A stretch of DNA of 5,249 nucleotides. Origin: Pseudomonadota bacterium. GTDB lineage: Bacteria; Desulfobacterota; Syntrophia; Syntrophales; JADFWA01. The stretch covers positions 1 to 5,249 of the forward strand of contig JAUWNZ010000104.1 of NCBI GenBank assembly GCA_030612385.1, written 5' to 3'. Under the pieces are notes generated by a model that was not told the DNA's origin, ran no database searches, and saw nothing but the letters and a program-made list of their open reading frames with translations. The first letter of the stretch is position 1, and every line of letters begins with the position of its first letter. Made by a program: the position numbers and the translations under genes. Of the stretch, positions 4,972 to 5,249 are shown one piece after another.

Positions 4972-5118
4972 ACATAACGCCCAGGATGAGGAGCGCGTTT
5001 TTTGCGACTGCTCCATCCGTTTGATGGCCTGAGGTTGGGGAGTCTCCCAAAGTTACGTTAAAAGGAGCGCTTCTCATCCTGGGCGATGGTGCCCCGAAGG
5101 GGGGCCATCAAGTTATTC
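4972..5118 (-). repeat. attC: attC site of cassette D (copy 4), short form without side arm
   Basis: The site runs from outer core GAATAAC (5118-5112) to inner core GTTATGT (4978-4972). The main stem CGCCCAGGATGAG/CTCATCCTGGGCG is perfect, followed by AGCGC/GCGCT, enclosing the conserved spacer with the small hairpins CCATC/GATGG and TTGGG/CCCAA. The GATGG...CCATC hairpin next to the main stem is kept, but the cassette-specific side arm of the other three copies is missing, leaving 147 bp. The cassette start beyond 5249 should read GTTATTC if the pairing rule holds. Confidence 0.85.
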
Positions 5119-5192
5119 TATAGTTCCGCATATCTCCACATACAGAGCGATATGCAGAAGACTGATTCCATAGTTCCTGTTCAATTCCACAA

Positions 5193-5249
5193 CTAAATGA
5201 AGTATTTCAAGGTGTTATCTAATAACAAATTATCTTGGCTGTCCGGTCC
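5193..5249 (-). CDS. Possible C-terminal end of the cassette D gene (partial)
   Basis: The frame entering from the window edge encodes 18 residues ending LLLDNTLKYFI, then TAG at 5193. It is one of two frames that are open for a stretch here, so it could be chance. Apart from this tail and the attC, I see nothing in 5119-5192. Confidence 0.3.
   Translation of the reverse strand, partial: GPDSQDNLLLDNTLKYFI

Larger units (their letters stand above)
3957..4977 (-). mobile_element. Integron gene cassette C (two membrane-protein genes)
   Basis: The unit of about 1.02 kb runs between crossover points at 4978/4977 and 3957/3956. It holds two genes, a 52-aa protein (4794-4952) and a 184-aa protein (4135-4689), separated by 104 bp with a possible terminator. 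Most cassettes carry one gene, and two-gene units are usually functional pairs such as toxin-antitoxin systems. No complete attC lies between the two genes, so they travel together. Confidence 0.82.

Noticed and set aside
2213..5110. CRISPR array, REP elements or MITEs as the explanation for the repeats
   Set aside because: The units are 0.9-1.0 kb apart and contain genes, are all in one orientation, and show cassette-specific complementary cores, which fits integron attC sites only.
5214..5226. Palindrome GTTATCTAATAAC as the start core of cassette D
   Set aside because: On the minus strand it reads GTTATTA, one base from the expected GTTATTC, but the bases before it do not resemble an attC end and the resulting cassette would be nearly gene-free.

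Overview
The window reads as a stretch of bacterial chromosomal integron lying next to a degenerate group II intron. Every gene I can support is on the minus strand, so transcription runs from high to low coordinates. No taxonomic marker is present. The only lineage hint is a secreted parallel beta-helix protein of a style common in Planctomycetes, Lentisphaerae and Bacteroidetes-like environmental bacteria, which is weak evidence. Standard genetic code use is assumed.

High-coordinate side (about 2212-5249): four near-identical repeats of about 137 bp (2213-2350, 3069-3207, 3952-4088, 4973-5110) each follow short genes of unrelated function. They behave as attC recombination sites. Each ends, in the minus direction, in G^TT, and the bases after that point change from copy to copy. 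In all three complete cassettes the 7-bp core that opens the cassette is the exact reverse complement of a second core at the end of its gene: GTTAGAC/GTCTAAC, GTTGGGC/GCCCAAC and GTTATGT/ACATAAC. This defines cassette C (3957-4977: a 52-aa and a 184-aa membrane protein), cassette B (3074-3956: a HigB/HigA-type toxin-antitoxin pair with a frameshifted toxin and its own sigma70-like promoter) and cassette A (2218-3073: a 226-aa four-helix membrane protein). The tail of a fourth cassette (D) enters at 5249. By polarity, the integrase gene and attI should lie beyond 5249; neither is in the window.

Low-coordinate side: 25 bp past the last attC crossover, a group II intron (about 298-2192) begins with GTGCG. 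It carries a reverse transcriptase/maturase of about 444 codons, interrupted by an in-frame TGA just after the YADD active site, and ends with recognisable domains V and VI. Just beyond it, a gene for a secreted right-handed beta-helix protein starts at 269 and runs off the window.

The least ordinary feature is the attC architecture. The sites are unusually long (147-247 bp), and three of the four carry an extra side-arm hairpin between the outer core and the main stem. Its base is preserved by compensatory changes and single-base bulges on one strand, while its tip differs between cassettes. Two cassette genes run their C-termini into the attC, and a third uses the core TAA as its stop.
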